Positions 10,944-19,742 of a DNA stretch of 64,000 bases are shown here, one piece after another. The first letter of the stretch is position 1. Each line of letters starts with the position of its first letter. A program made the translations under genes and the position numbers. The stretch comes from Agromyces bracchium. GTDB taxonomy: Bacteria > Actinomycetota > Actinomycetes > Actinomycetales > Microbacteriaceae. The notes under the pieces are model-generated. The model worked only from the letters and a program-made list of their open reading frames with translations, searched no databases and was not told where the DNA came from. The stretch is from assembly GCF_009709675.1 (NCBI RefSeq), contig NZ_WMLB01000043.1, positions 1-64,000 of the forward strand. Reading direction: 5' to 3'.

Positions 10944-11918
10944 ATGACCAGCCGAGGGATCCGAATCGCAGGGCTCATCGCCTTCTCCGCGCTCCTCCTC
11001 ACGGGCTGCAGCATGGCCTCGGGGGGCTCCGACAGCGGGACGTCGGAGCCCGACGTCGGGATGGAGGCACCCGCCGACGGAGGCGCCGTCGCGCCGCGCG
11101 ACGAGGAGCCGTTCACGGAGGACGAGCAGGCCGGCTCGATCGAGGAGGACCAGGACGTCATCAAGACCGGCTGGATGGCGATCACCGTCGACGACCCCAT
11201 CGACTCGGCCGCCGAGGTCGCCGCGCTGGTGGACGCCGCCGGCGGACGCATCGACAGCCGCAACGAGACCCCCGGCACCGAGACCCAGCAGGCGCGGGCG
11301 ACGCTCGTCGTGCGGATCCCCGCCGACCGCTTCGACGACGTGCTCGCCGATCTCAGGGAGCTCGGCGAGGTCGACTCGGTCCAGCTCGACTCCACCGACG
11401 TGAGCCAGCAGCGTCGGGACCTCGACTCGAGGATCGAGTCGCTGCGCACCTCGGTCGATCGGCTCCGCACGCTGATCGCGCAGGCCGACGACGTCGGCGA
11501 CCTCATCGCGATCGAGTCCGAGCTCACCACCCGCCAATCGGAGCTCGACGCGCTCACGGCCCAGCGCGACGCCCTCGTCGACCAGGTCGACTACTCGACG
11601 CTCACGGTCGAGCTGCTGTCGGAGGGCCTCGCGCCCGAGGCCGGCCCGAACGACTTCTGGAGCGGCGTCGTCGCCGGATGGAACGGGCTGGTCGGGTTCG
11701 TCTCGGGCCTGCTCGTGGTGATCGGCGTCATGCTGCCGTGGCTCGCGCTGCTCGCGGTGATCGCCGCGATCGTGGTCGGGATCATCGTGCTCGCGACCCG
11801 CGGCGGGCGCGGGCCGCGCGGGGGCGGCAGGGCGACAGGTACGGGGGACGCCGCGGCGTCGCCGGGCGCGACCGGCGCCCCGCAGGGGTCCGACACGGGT
11901 GCCGACCGCCCGGCGTAG
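10944..11918 (+). CDS. DUF4349 lipoprotein
   Basis: This 324-residue protein has a lipoprotein signal with lipobox LLTGC (Cys22), an acidic linker, and a DUF4349 domain (about residues 75-235) including a coiled coil (QQRRDLDSRIESLRTSVDRL). One membrane-spanning segment (about 240-275) precedes a Gly/Ala-rich tail. It is expected to be lipid-anchored outside the membrane. ATG 10944 follows a TACGGT -10 (10932-10937) by 6 nt, which rules out the longer upstream frame. DUF4349 proteins have no settled function; a cell-envelope role is likely. Confidence 0.88.
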   Translation: MTSRGIRIAGLIAFSALLLTGCSMASGGSDSGTSEPDVGMEAPADGGAVAPRDEEPFTEDEQAGSIEEDQDVIKTGWMAITVDDPIDSAAEVAALVDAAGGRIDSRNETPGTETQQARATLVVRIPADRFDDVLADLRELGEVDSVQLDSTDVSQQRRDLDSRIESLRTSVDRLRTLIAQADDVGDLIAIESELTTRQSELDALTAQRDALVDQVDYSTLTVELLSEGLAPEAGPNDFWSGVVAGWNGLVGFVSGLLVVIGVMLPWLALLAVIAAIVVGIIVLATRGGRGPRGGGRATGTGDAAASPGATGAPQGSDTGADRPA

Positions 11919-11927
11919 GCTGGCGCC

Positions 11928-13094
11928 GTGACCGCCGACACGACCCCGGGAACCCTGCTCGACGACGACCTGCTCACCCGGTTCCGCGAACGCGCGGCCG
12001 GCTACGACCGCGAGAACGCGTTCTTCGCCGAGGACCTCGCCGAGCTCGCGGACCTGGGCTACCTCGGGGCACTCGTGCCCGCCGATCTCGGCGGCCTCGG
12101 CTGGAGCCTCGCCGACGTCGTGCGCGCGCAGTCGCGGCTCGCGACCGCGGCCCCCGCGACCGCCCTCGGCGTGAACATGCACCTGGTCTGGACCGGCGTC
12201 GCGCGCCTCCTGCACGACCGCGGCGACGACGCGCTCGACTTCGTGCTGTCCGAGGCGGCCGCCGGCGAGGTCTTCGCGTTCGGGATCAGCGAGGCCGGGA
12301 ACGACCTCATGCTGTTCGGCTCGGGCACCGTCGCCGATCCGCAGCCCGACGGGAGCGTCCGGTACACGGGCCGGAAGATCTTCACCTCGCTCTCGCCCGC
12401 GTGGACGCGGCTCGGGGTGCACGGGCTCGACACGGCGTCGGTGGACGGCCCGAAGCTCGTGTACGGCTTCATCGACCGCGAGGACCCCGACGTGCGCACC
12501 CTCGACGACTGGGACACGATCGGCATGCGCGCCACCCAGAGCCGCACCACGGTGCTCGACGGCGCGGTCGCGGCATCCGACCGGATCGTGCGGCGACTCG
12601 ACCCCGGTCCGAACCCCGACCCGTTCGTCTTCGCGATCTTCGCGTGCTTCGAGCTGTTCCTGAGCGCCGTCTACGCGGGCCTCGCCGAGCGGGCGCTGGC
12701 GATCGCGGTCGACGCCGCCCGCTCGCGCACGTCGGCTCGCACCGGCCTGCCCCGATCCGAGGATCCCGCGGTGCGCCGGCGCATCGCCGAGGCCGCACTC
12801 GCACTCGACGCCGTCGCGCCCCAGCTCGTCGCACTCGCGGACGATGTCGCCGACGGCACCGACCACGGCGCCTTCTGGTTCGCCAAGCTCTCGGGCGTGA
12901 AGGTGCGGACCGTGCAGACGGCGCGCGAGGTCGTGGACGCCGCCGTCCGGGTCGCCGGCGGCGCGACCTACTTCGCCGGGAACGAGCTCGGGCGACTCCA
13001 GCGCGACGTGCTCGCGGGCGTCTTCCACCCCTCGAGCGACGATGCCGCGCTGAACACGATCGCGAACGCCTGGCTCGGACCTGTGCAGGACTGA
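11928..13094 (+). CDS. Acyl-CoA dehydrogenase family protein
   Basis: This 388-residue flavoprotein has the N-terminal helical domain, a middle beta domain (FAFGISEAGNDLM, then GRKIFTSLSP) and a C-terminal helical domain with RTVQTAREVVDAAVRVAGGATYF. These resemble FadE-type and DszC/hydroxylase-like acyl-CoA dehydrogenases. No clear catalytic Glu position can be assigned by eye, so dehydrogenase versus flavin monooxygenase is open. GTG 11928 is 6 nt after a TAGGCT -10 (11916-11921). Confidence 0.85.
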   Translation: MTADTTPGTLLDDDLLTRFRERAAGYDRENAFFAEDLAELADLGYLGALVPADLGGLGWSLADVVRAQSRLATAAPATALGVNMHLVWTGVARLLHDRGDDALDFVLSEAAAGEVFAFGISEAGNDLMLFGSGTVADPQPDGSVRYTGRKIFTSLSPAWTRLGVHGLDTASVDGPKLVYGFIDREDPDVRTLDDWDTIGMRATQSRTTVLDGAVAASDRIVRRLDPGPNPDPFVFAIFACFELFLSAVYAGLAERALAIAVDAARSRTSARTGLPRSEDPAVRRRIAEAALALDAVAPQLVALADDVADGTDHGAFWFAKLSGVKVRTVQTAREVVDAAVRVAGGATYFAGNELGRLQRDVLAGVFHPSSDDAALNTIANAWLGPVQD

Positions 13095-13168
13095 GGGCCC
13101 CGCGCGGGACCCCGTCCCATGGCTAGACTGGCGCCGCGGCGGTCCGCCGCGTCCGAAGGAGGTCCCTC

Positions 13169-13348
13169 GTGAGCGTGTTCCCGTTCCTCATCGCCATGGC
13201 GCTGTTCGTACTCGGAATGTGGGTGTTCAGCATCGCCGACGTGGTGGTCGGCTTCGAGGCGCCCGTCTTCTTCGGCGGCATCGTGCTCGTGTCGCTCTCG
13301 CTCGCCATCCCGTTCAACGTCCTCGGCCGGCGCGAGTCCGGCGTCTGA
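13169..13348 (+). CDS. Small two-TM membrane protein
   Basis: This 59-residue protein has two hydrophobic stretches (FLIAMALFVLGMWVF and FGGIVLVSLSLAIPF) and a short basic tail. A strong ribosome site (GAAGGAGG) precedes GTG 13169, and a TAGACT -10 lies at 13124-13129. Its stop overlaps the ATG of the AlaX gene (TGATG), so the two are translationally coupled. I do not recognise a family. Confidence 0.75.
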   Translation: MSVFPFLIAMALFVLGMWVFSIADVVVGFEAPVFFGGIVLVSLSLAIPFNVLGRRESGV

Positions 13349-14220
13349 TGGGGCTGCCCGACACCGACACGATCGTCACCTATCCGGCCGGCGACCTGCG
13401 CGCCGAGGCCCGCGTCCTCGCGGTCGCACCGCACGGCGACCGCCTCGCCGTGATCACCGACCGGACGAGCGTCCACCCCGTCGATGCCGCCTGGCCCGAC
13501 CAGCCCGCCGACGCGGGCGTGCTCCGCCTCGGCGCTCGAGAGTACGCGATCCGCGATGCGGTGGTCGCCGCGACCGACGGCGGCGAACTGCACGTCGGCG
13601 CGCTCCCCGTGCGTCCCGGCACCGAGGGCTGGTCCTTCCTCGTCGCGCACCTCCTCGACGCCGACGCCGACGTCCACGAGGGCGACGAGGTCGAGCTCGA
13701 GGCGGATGCCGCGACCCGTCGAGCGCTCTCGATCGGCCACACCGCGTGCCATGCGGCCTCGCTCGCCCTGAACCGCGCGCTCGCGGGCCGCTGGTCGAAG
13801 GCCGCGCGCGAGGATGCACTCGGCTCCCCCGACTTCGACGGCATCGCGATCGCGTCGTCGCAGATCCAGCCGTCGGCGTCGGTCGATCGCTACCGACTGA
13901 ACAAGTCGCTGCGCCGGGCCGGCTTCGACGCGACCGGGCTCGCCGACGGCCTCGGCGAGCTCGCGGCATCCGTCGACGCGACGCTCGCCGAATGGGTCGG
14001 CGCCGACGCGAGGGTCCGCATCGAACGCGTGGGCGACGACCTCACCGACCGCCGCACGTGGGTGTGCGAACTCCCGCACGCCTCCGCGCGGATCCCGTGC
14101 GGCGGCACGCACGTCGACTCGCTCGGCGAGCTGGGTGCGGTCCGCGTCTCGTTCACCGTCGAGGACGACGGCGGCACGCCGGTGCTCGAGATGACGACGC
14201 GCGCCGCCGCATCCGCGTGA
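13348..14220 (+). CDS. Alanyl-tRNA editing protein (AlaX-like)
   Basis: This 290-residue stand-alone editing domain hydrolyses mischarged Ser- or Gly-tRNA-Ala. The zinc-binding HxxxH (His131, His135 in GHTACHAASLAL) and CxxxH (Cys251, His255 in PCGGTH) motifs of the AlaRS editing domain are both intact. The N-terminal beta-barrel half precedes them, as in AlaX-L proteins. The start at ATG 13348 overlaps the previous stop; a longer in-frame extension from 13219 lies inside the small membrane protein gene and is rejected. Confidence 0.9.
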   Translation: MGLPDTDTIVTYPAGDLRAEARVLAVAPHGDRLAVITDRTSVHPVDAAWPDQPADAGVLRLGAREYAIRDAVVAATDGGELHVGALPVRPGTEGWSFLVAHLLDADADVHEGDEVELEADAATRRALSIGHTACHAASLALNRALAGRWSKAAREDALGSPDFDGIAIASSQIQPSASVDRYRLNKSLRRAGFDATGLADGLGELAASVDATLAEWVGADARVRIERVGDDLTDRRTWVCELPHASARIPCGGTHVDSLGELGAVRVSFTVEDDGGTPVLEMTTRAAASA

Positions 14221-14331
14221 AACGGCGCCGGCTCGGCGATGAGCCGACGGATCCCGAAACGGGAATGCGCACCGCTGAATCCTGAGCGTTCCTCGGACCG
14301 GACGTCCCCGGACGGGTCTAGCATGGCGGAC

Positions 14332-14826
14332 GTGGGAATTCGCATCGAGAAGGTCGACCTGCCCGGGATCGGCTTCCGCCACGACCTCGTGACCGAGAGC
14401 GGCCGGCGGATCAGCGTGGTGTCGCACCGGGACGGCGAGCGCGATCTCGGGGTCTTCGACGAGGACGACCCCGACGAGTGCCGCGACACCATTCCGCTGA
14501 GCGACGACGAGGCCGCAGCCCTCGCCGACGTGCTCGGCGCCTCCGTCATGCTCGCCCGGCTCACCAGCCTCTCCGACCTGACGACCGGGCTGTTCACCGA
14601 GCAGATCGCCCTGCCGACGGACTCGCCCTACCTGAACCACCCCCTCGGCGACACCAAGGCGCGCACCCGGACGCACTCGTCGATCGTGGCGATCATGCGC
14701 GACGGCGAGGTGATCCCGTCGCCGACCCCCGCAGACGTGCTGCGCGCCGGCGACGTGATCGTGGCCGTCGGAACGCGCGACGGACTCGACGGACTGGCCC
14801 GACTGCTCGCCAACGGCCCCGACTGA
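14332..14826 (+). CDS. Cation:proton antiporter regulatory subunit (KhtT-like, TrkA-C)
   Basis: This 164-residue soluble protein has a KhtT-like N-terminal part (DLPGIGFRHDLVTESGRRI) and a TrkA-C/RCK_C domain at the end (IVAIMRDGEVIPSPTP then LRAGDVIVAVG). That domain senses nucleotide ligands such as c-di-AMP in relatives. It sits 13 bp before its antiporter. GTG 14332 is chosen because TAGCAT (14319-14324), a likely -10, overlaps the alternative ATG 14323 and predicts a leaderless start at the GTG. Confidence 0.87.
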   Translation: MGIRIEKVDLPGIGFRHDLVTESGRRISVVSHRDGERDLGVFDEDDPDECRDTIPLSDDEAAALADVLGASVMLARLTSLSDLTTGLFTEQIALPTDSPYLNHPLGDTKARTRTHSSIVAIMRDGEVIPSPTPADVLRAGDVIVAVGTRDGLDGLARLLANGPD

Positions 14827-14839
14827 CCCCGGGGGCCCG

Positions 14840-16042
14840 ATGCACGAGACCACGCTGCTCCTCATCGAAGTCGGCGCGCTGCTCCTCGCCATGAGCCTCC
14901 TGGGGCGCCTCGCCATCCGCATCGGCCTCTCCCCGATCCCGTTCTACCTGCTGCTCGGACTCGCCTTCGGCAACGGCGGCCTGCTCCCCTTCGACGCGAG
15001 CGAGGAGTTCTTCGCCACCGGCGCCGAGATCGGCGTCATCCTGCTGCTCGCGCTGCTGGGCCTCGAGTACACCGCCGAGGAGCTCGTCATCGGCCTGCGG
15101 TCCTCGCGGCGCGCCGGGATCCTCGACGCCCTGATGAACGCCCTGCCCGGCGCGGCGTTCGCGCTCCTGCTCGGTTGGGGGCCCATCGCGGCCGTCGCCC
15201 TCGCGGGCGTCACGTGGGTCTCGTCGTCTGGCGTCATCGCGAAGCTCCTGCGCGACCTCGGGCGGCTCTCCAACCGCGAGACGCCCGGGGTGCTGGCCAT
15301 CCTCGTCATGGAGGACCTCGCCATGGCGTTCTACCTGCCGGTGCTGTCGGCGCTGGTCGTCGGCGCGAGCCTCGTCCAGGGCGCGATCGGCGTCGCGATC
15401 GCCGTCACGATCGTGGTCGTCATCCTCTTCCTGGCGCTCCGCCACGGCCACGTGATCTCCCGCTTCTTCCCCGCCGAGCACGCCGAGCCGCTGCTGCTCG
15501 GGGTGCTCGGACTCGTCATGCTCGTCGCCGGGCTCGCCGCCGAGGTCAGCGTCTCGGCCGCGGTCGGCGCCTTCCTCGTCGGCATCGCGCTCTCGGGTCG
15601 GGTGGCGGCGAACGCGAGCGCCGTGCTCACGCCCCTTCGAGACCTGTTCGCAGCGATCTTCTTCGTCTTCTTCGGGCTCGCGACCGACTCGTCGGCGATC
15701 CTCTCGATGCTGCTGCCGGCCGCCGCGCTCGCGGCCCTGACGATCCTCACCAAGCTCATCTCGGGCGCGTACGCCGCACGGCGCGCCGGAGTGGGCACGC
15801 TCGGCCAGTGGCGCGCCGGGCTCGTGCTCGCCCCGCGCGGGGAGTTCTCGATCGTCATCGCCGGGCTCGCGGTCGGCTCGGGCATCGAGCCCGCGCTCGC
15901 GCCGCTCGCCACCGGCTACGTGCTGATCACGATCCTGGCGGGCAGCTTCCTGGCCCGGTTGCCGGATGCCGAGTGGTTCCGCACCGCGGTGCGACGTCGG
16001 TCGGCCGCGAAGCGCGCCGGGCTGTCCGCGGCGAAGCCGTAG
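14840..16042 (+). CDS. Cation:proton antiporter, CPA2/KhtU-like
   Basis: This 400-residue membrane protein has about twelve hydrophobic helices of the Na+/H+ exchanger fold. It includes the unwound-helix region GLEYTAEEL and WVSSSGVIAKLL typical of CPA2 members, and RGEFSIVIAGLA near the end. It lacks its own RCK domain; the adjacent KhtT-like protein supplies one. Together they should expel K+ (or Na+) in exchange for protons. This resembles B. subtilis KhtTU and actinobacterial CpaA-type pairs. Confidence 0.9.
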   Translation: MHETTLLLIEVGALLLAMSLLGRLAIRIGLSPIPFYLLLGLAFGNGGLLPFDASEEFFATGAEIGVILLLALLGLEYTAEELVIGLRSSRRAGILDALMNALPGAAFALLLGWGPIAAVALAGVTWVSSSGVIAKLLRDLGRLSNRETPGVLAILVMEDLAMAFYLPVLSALVVGASLVQGAIGVAIAVTIVVVILFLALRHGHVISRFFPAEHAEPLLLGVLGLVMLVAGLAAEVSVSAAVGAFLVGIALSGRVAANASAVLTPLRDLFAAIFFVFFGLATDSSAILSMLLPAAALAALTILTKLISGAYAARRAGVGTLGQWRAGLVLAPRGEFSIVIAGLAVGSGIEPALAPLATGYVLITILAGSFLARLPDAEWFRTAVRRRSAAKRAGLSAAKP

Positions 16043-16046
16043 TCGA

Positions 16047-16087
16047 CCCCGGTCAGGCGCCGGGAGCTGCCCCGGTCAGGCGCCGGG
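16047..16087. repeat. 18-bp direct repeat at end of LLM oxidoreductase gene
   Basis: Two perfect copies of ccccggtcaggcgccggg lie at 16047-16064 and 16070-16087, 23 bp apart. The second contains the stop codon of the LLM oxidoreductase gene and the first repeats it just downstream. It looks like a small tandem duplication of the gene's end. Confidence 0.7.
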
Positions 16088-17185
16088 CGTCGCCGGGGTC
16101 GCGTCGGCGTCGCCTGCGGCATCCGTCTCGCCCGTGGCATCCGCCTCGTCGGCGGCGAGCAGTTCCCGCACTCGCGGGACCACCTCGGTCGCGTAGAGCT
16201 CGATCGTGCGGAGCATCGCCTCGTGCGGCAGCGTGCCGTTGGAGTACTTCAGGTCGAAGCGCTGCGCGCCGAGAGCGCGCAGCGTTGCGGCGATCTTCTG
16301 CGCGACGGTCTCGGGCGAACCCGCGTAGAGCGCACCGTTCGGGCTCGCCTCGCCCTCGAAGTGCTCGCGGGTGACCGCACCCCAGCCGCGCTCGCGCCCG
16401 ATGCGATTCATGATGACCTCGTAGTGCGGCCACAGCGTCTCGAGCGCCTGCTCGTCGCTGTCGGCGACGATGCCCGGGGAGTGCACCGCGATCGGCTGCG
16501 ACTCGTGGCCGAACTGCGCGAGCGCCTTCCGGTAGAGGTCGGCGAGCGGGGCGAATCGTGCCGGACTGCCCCCGATGATGGCGAGCACCAGCGGCAGGCC
16601 GTAGTGCGCCGCACGGACGACGGATTCCGGGCTGCCGCCGACCCCGACCCACGTGCGCAGGCTGCCGTGCTCGACCTTCGGGAAGACCTCCTGGTCGGTC
16701 AGCGACGAGCGCAGCTTGCCGGTCCAGGTCACCGGCTCCTGCGGCAGCAGGGCCGAGAACAGGTTGAGCTTCTCCTCGAACAGGTCCTGGTACTGGCTGA
16801 GGTCGTAGCCGAACAGCGGGAAGGACTCGATGAAGGAGCCGCGGCCGAGGATGACCTCCGCACGTCCGCCCGAGACGGCGTCGAGCGTCGCGAAGCGCTG
16901 GTAGACGCGCACGGGGTCGTCCGAGCTCAGGACCGTGACGGCCGAGCCGAGGTGGATGCGCTCGGTGCGGCCGGCGATGGCCGCGAGCACGACCTCGGGC
17001 GCCGAGATCGCGAACTCGTGCCGGTGGTGCTCCCCCACGCCGAAGAAGTCGAGGCCGAGGCGATCGGCGAGTTCGGCCTCCTCGACGACGTTGCGGAGGA
17101 CCTGCGCCTGCGGCAGCGGCTCGCCGTCCGGGCCGAGGGTCACGTCGCCGAAGGTGTCGAGTCCGAATTCGTGGTTGCGCGCCAT
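16076..17185 (-). CDS. LLM-class flavin-dependent oxidoreductase
   Basis: This 369-residue luciferase-like monooxygenase has a TIM barrel with flavin-binding marks (FFGVGEHHRHEFAISAPE, LGSAVTVLSSDDPVRVYQRF, SGGRAEVILGRGSF). Such enzymes use reduced FMN or F420. ATG 17185 has GGGAGC upstream; the 13 extra N-terminal residues of the longer frame are rejected. The C-terminal tail is an acidic low-complexity Ala/Asp/Thr run. It is divergent from an F420/NADP-type dehydrogenase, which may regenerate its cofactor; that link is inference. Confidence 0.88.
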   Translation of the reverse strand: MARNHEFGLDTFGDVTLGPDGEPLPQAQVLRNVVEEAELADRLGLDFFGVGEHHRHEFAISAPEVVLAAIAGRTERIHLGSAVTVLSSDDPVRVYQRFATLDAVSGGRAEVILGRGSFIESFPLFGYDLSQYQDLFEEKLNLFSALLPQEPVTWTGKLRSSLTDQEVFPKVEHGSLRTWVGVGGSPESVVRAAHYGLPLVLAIIGGSPARFAPLADLYRKALAQFGHESQPIAVHSPGIVADSDEQALETLWPHYEVIMNRIGRERGWGAVTREHFEGEASPNGALYAGSPETVAQKIAATLRALGAQRFDLKYSNGTLPHEAMLRTIELYATEVVPRVRELLAADEADATGETDAAGDADATPATPGA

Positions 17186-17208
17186 CCGCTGCTCCCGTCG
17201 TGTGATCG

Positions 17209-17220
17209 ATGCACGTGCAT
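17209..17220. promoter_or_regulatory. Palindrome between divergent oxidoreductase genes
   Basis: ATGCACGTGCAT is a perfect 12-bp palindrome located 23 bp upstream of the LLM gene start. No regulator gene is adjacent, so a binding protein cannot be named. Confidence 0.4.
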
Positions 17221-17368
17221 GCACCTGATCGGAACCCCGTCTGCTGAGAGACTATTCCGTGGGGCTCCGGGAATGCCCGTCCCGGCGGGCGCGTTCACGA
17301 TGGAGACGGCGCCGGACGGCCGACATCGCGTCGGCGCGCCCGGCGGCCGGGCGGGAATGGAGGAGCGC

Positions 17369-18022
17369 GTGGCGGAACGACCGACGATCGGCATCTTCGG
17401 CGCCGGCAAGGTGGGCACCGCGCTCGCGCGCCTGCTCGTCGATGCGGGCTACGAGGTCGCGCTCACCGGCTCACCCCGTCAGACGGCGCTCGAACTCCTC
17501 GTCTCGGTGGTCGCGCCAGGGGCCCGCGTGGCCGACGGCGACCGCCTCGCCGCGGACTCCGACGTGATCGTCGTCGCGGTGCCGTTCGGCAAGGCGCCGA
17601 CCGTGCCGTGGAGCGCGTTCGACGGCAAGGTCGTGGTGGATGCCACGAACTACTGGCCGCCGGTCGACGGGCACATCCCCGACGTCGACGCCGACGAGCG
17701 CACCACGAGCGAGATCCACGCGGCGCTGAACCCCGCGGCCCGCGTCGTGAAGTCCCTCAACCACCTCGGCTACCACGACATGGAGGACGACCCCATGCCG
17801 TCGGGCTCGCCCCTCCGACGCGCGATCGCGGTCGTGGGCGACGACGCCGATGCGCGCGCGGCGGTCGCGCGCATCATCGACGACCTCGGCTTCGACCCGG
17901 TCGACGGCGGCGTGCTCGCGAACGGTCGCGCGCTCGAGCCGGGCCACCCGGCGTTCGGGCGGGAGCTCTCGGCGCGGGAACTCGCCCGACTGCTCGAGGC
18001 CGAGCGCGCCGTGGCCGCCTGA
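17369..18022 (+). CDS. NADPH-dependent F420 reductase-like Rossmann protein
   Basis: This 217-residue protein starts with a nucleotide-binding fold (IGIFGAGKVGTALARLL, then TGSPRQ) and continues with the F420_oxidored pattern (VVVDATNYWPP, ARVVKSLNHLGYHDME). It likely moves hydride between NADP(H) and a flavin or F420-type cofactor. GTG 17369 is chosen because GGAGGA lies 4 nt before it; ATG 17357, four codons upstream, is the alternative. It is divergent from the LLM oxidoreductase. Confidence 0.82.
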   Translation: MAERPTIGIFGAGKVGTALARLLVDAGYEVALTGSPRQTALELLVSVVAPGARVADGDRLAADSDVIVVAVPFGKAPTVPWSAFDGKVVVDATNYWPPVDGHIPDVDADERTTSEIHAALNPAARVVKSLNHLGYHDMEDDPMPSGSPLRRAIAVVGDDADARAAVARIIDDLGFDPVDGGVLANGRALEPGHPAFGRELSARELARLLEAERAVAA

Positions 18023-18073
18023 CCGCGCGCGCGCCGGCCGGCTGACGCGCCGGCACGGTCCCCGATGGCACGC

Positions 18074-19660
18074 TCAGGCCGAGACGGGCCCGTCGCTCTC
18101 CGGGTCGATCAGGGGCCGGGCCTGCGTGTCACCGTCGGAGGACTCGCGCTCGCGCTCACGCTCGACCTCACGCTCACGCTCACGCTCACGCTCGCGCTCG
18201 CGGCGCGTGCCGCCGAGGCGCTGCCGGAGGTCGACGAGGCCGACGACGAGCGCGACGACGAGGAGCGCCCCCACGGCCGCGATGCCGACCGCGTACGCCT
18301 GGTGGAACACGTCGATGCGGGGCTCGGCACCCTGCTCGCGGTACACCGTCGAGTAGAACAGCGAGAGCGCGACGGCGGTGCCGATCGCCGTGCCGATGCG
18401 CTGGCCGAGCTGCCCCACCGACCCCGCGAGCCCGCCTCGCTGCACCGGGATGTCGGCGAGCGCGAGCACCTGGTTCGGCGCGATGACGAGCCCGCCGCCC
18501 GCCCCGCCGACCAGCATCACGGCGGCCATGAGCCACGGCGTGAGCTCGGGCGGCGTGGCCACGGCGACCAGCACGAGCAGGCCGAACCCGATGAGCAGCA
18601 GGACCAGGCCCCCGACCACGAGCGGGCGCCCGACGCGGTTCACGAGCCGCCCGCCGAGCCACGACGTGTAGGCGCTCGTGAGCGCGAAGCCGATCGTCAC
18701 CATGCCGGCGAAGACCGGCTCGAGACCGAGCCCCTGCTGCAGGTACAGCGTCGTCAGCAGGAACGACGCCGGCATCGCCGCGAAGTACACGGTCGCGAGC
18801 AGCGTGCCGTTGCGGTACGAGCGGAGCGAGAACAGGTCGAGGGGCACGAGCGGGGCACGGCCGGATGCCGCGTACCGCCGCTCCCACCAGAGGAACGCGC
18901 CGAGCGCGACCGCGAAGACGACGAGCGTCCACCACCGCGCCGGGTCGTCGTCGGGCGAACCCGTGGTGAGCAGGAACGGCCACATGAGCGACGCGACGAC
19001 GACCCCGAAGATCACGACCCCGACGGGGTCGAGCGAGATCCGCCGGGCATCGCCGGGCGGCCGTCCGGGCAGCAGGCGCGCGGCGAACGCGATGGCGATG
19101 AGCGCGAGGGGCACGTTCATCCAGAAGATCCCGCGCCATCCGTCGTCGGGCCCGCCGATCGCGATCGCGAGACCGCCGAGCGTCGGGCCGAACGCCGTCG
19201 CGATGCCGATCGTCGCGCCGAAGAGGCCGAAGGCCGCCCCGCGCTCGGCGCCCTGGAAGAGCTGCTGCACCATGCCGAGCACCTGCGGCATCTGGATGCC
19301 GGCGGCCACGCCCTGCAGCAGGCGGCCGGCGAGGAGCACGGGCGCGCTCGGCGCGATCGCGCAGACGAGGCTCGTCAGCGCGAACAGGCTGAGACCGACG
19401 ATGAACATCGTCTTGCGCGAGCCCTGGTCGCCGAGTCGTCCCGCGGGCACGAGCGTGAGCCCGAACGCGAGCACGAAGCCCGAGACGAGCAGGCCGAGCT
19501 CGGTCGGCCCGGCCCCGAGCGCCTCCTCGATCGACGGCAGTGCGACGTTGACCTTGGTCAGGTCCATGATCGTCAGTGCGGCGACGCCGACGCACACCCA
19601 GTAGGCGCGCCAGCGGTGATCGTTCGCCTCGCGAACGGGAGGCACCGGGGGTTGCGACAT
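18074..19660 (-). CDS. DHA2-family MFS drug exporter
   Basis: This 528-residue transporter has about fourteen membrane segments of the EmrB/QacA type (DLTKVNVALPSIEEALG in helix 1; LAGRLLQGVAAGIQMPQVL in the motif C region). It should export drugs or metabolites using the proton gradient. A TAGGCT -10 (19668-19673, reverse strand) is 7 nt before ATG 19660, so the longer ORF start is rejected. The C-terminus after the last helix is a highly charged Arg-Glu repeat encoded by a hexanucleotide repeat. Confidence 0.9.
   Translation of the reverse strand: MSQPPVPPVREANDHRWRAYWVCVGVAALTIMDLTKVNVALPSIEEALGAGPTELGLLVSGFVLAFGLTLVPAGRLGDQGSRKTMFIVGLSLFALTSLVCAIAPSAPVLLAGRLLQGVAAGIQMPQVLGMVQQLFQGAERGAAFGLFGATIGIATAFGPTLGGLAIAIGGPDDGWRGIFWMNVPLALIAIAFAARLLPGRPPGDARRISLDPVGVVIFGVVVASLMWPFLLTTGSPDDDPARWWTLVVFAVALGAFLWWERRYAASGRAPLVPLDLFSLRSYRNGTLLATVYFAAMPASFLLTTLYLQQGLGLEPVFAGMVTIGFALTSAYTSWLGGRLVNRVGRPLVVGGLVLLLIGFGLLVLVAVATPPELTPWLMAAVMLVGGAGGGLVIAPNQVLALADIPVQRGGLAGSVGQLGQRIGTAIGTAVALSLFYSTVYREQGAEPRIDVFHQAYAVGIAAVGALLVVALVVGLVDLRQRLGGTRREREREREREREVERERERESSDGDTQARPLIDPESDGPVSA
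18144..18201. repeat. Hexanucleotide repeat in exporter C-terminus
   Basis: About ten units of cgctcr (r = a or g), with one interruption, encode alternating Arg-Glu residues on the reverse strand. Because units are 6 bp, gain or loss of copies changes tail length without a frameshift. Confidence 0.8.
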
Positions 19661-19742
19661 CCGCTCCAGCCTACGCCTGCGCGTCGCAGGCACCGGCCCG
19701 CGGCGCCGTCGCCTCGGGCCGATCGCCGCGACCGGATACGTC

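Noticed and set aside
14239-14331. Longer N-terminus for the KhtT-like protein
   Set aside because: The residues are atypical for the family and the likely -10 lies inside this segment.
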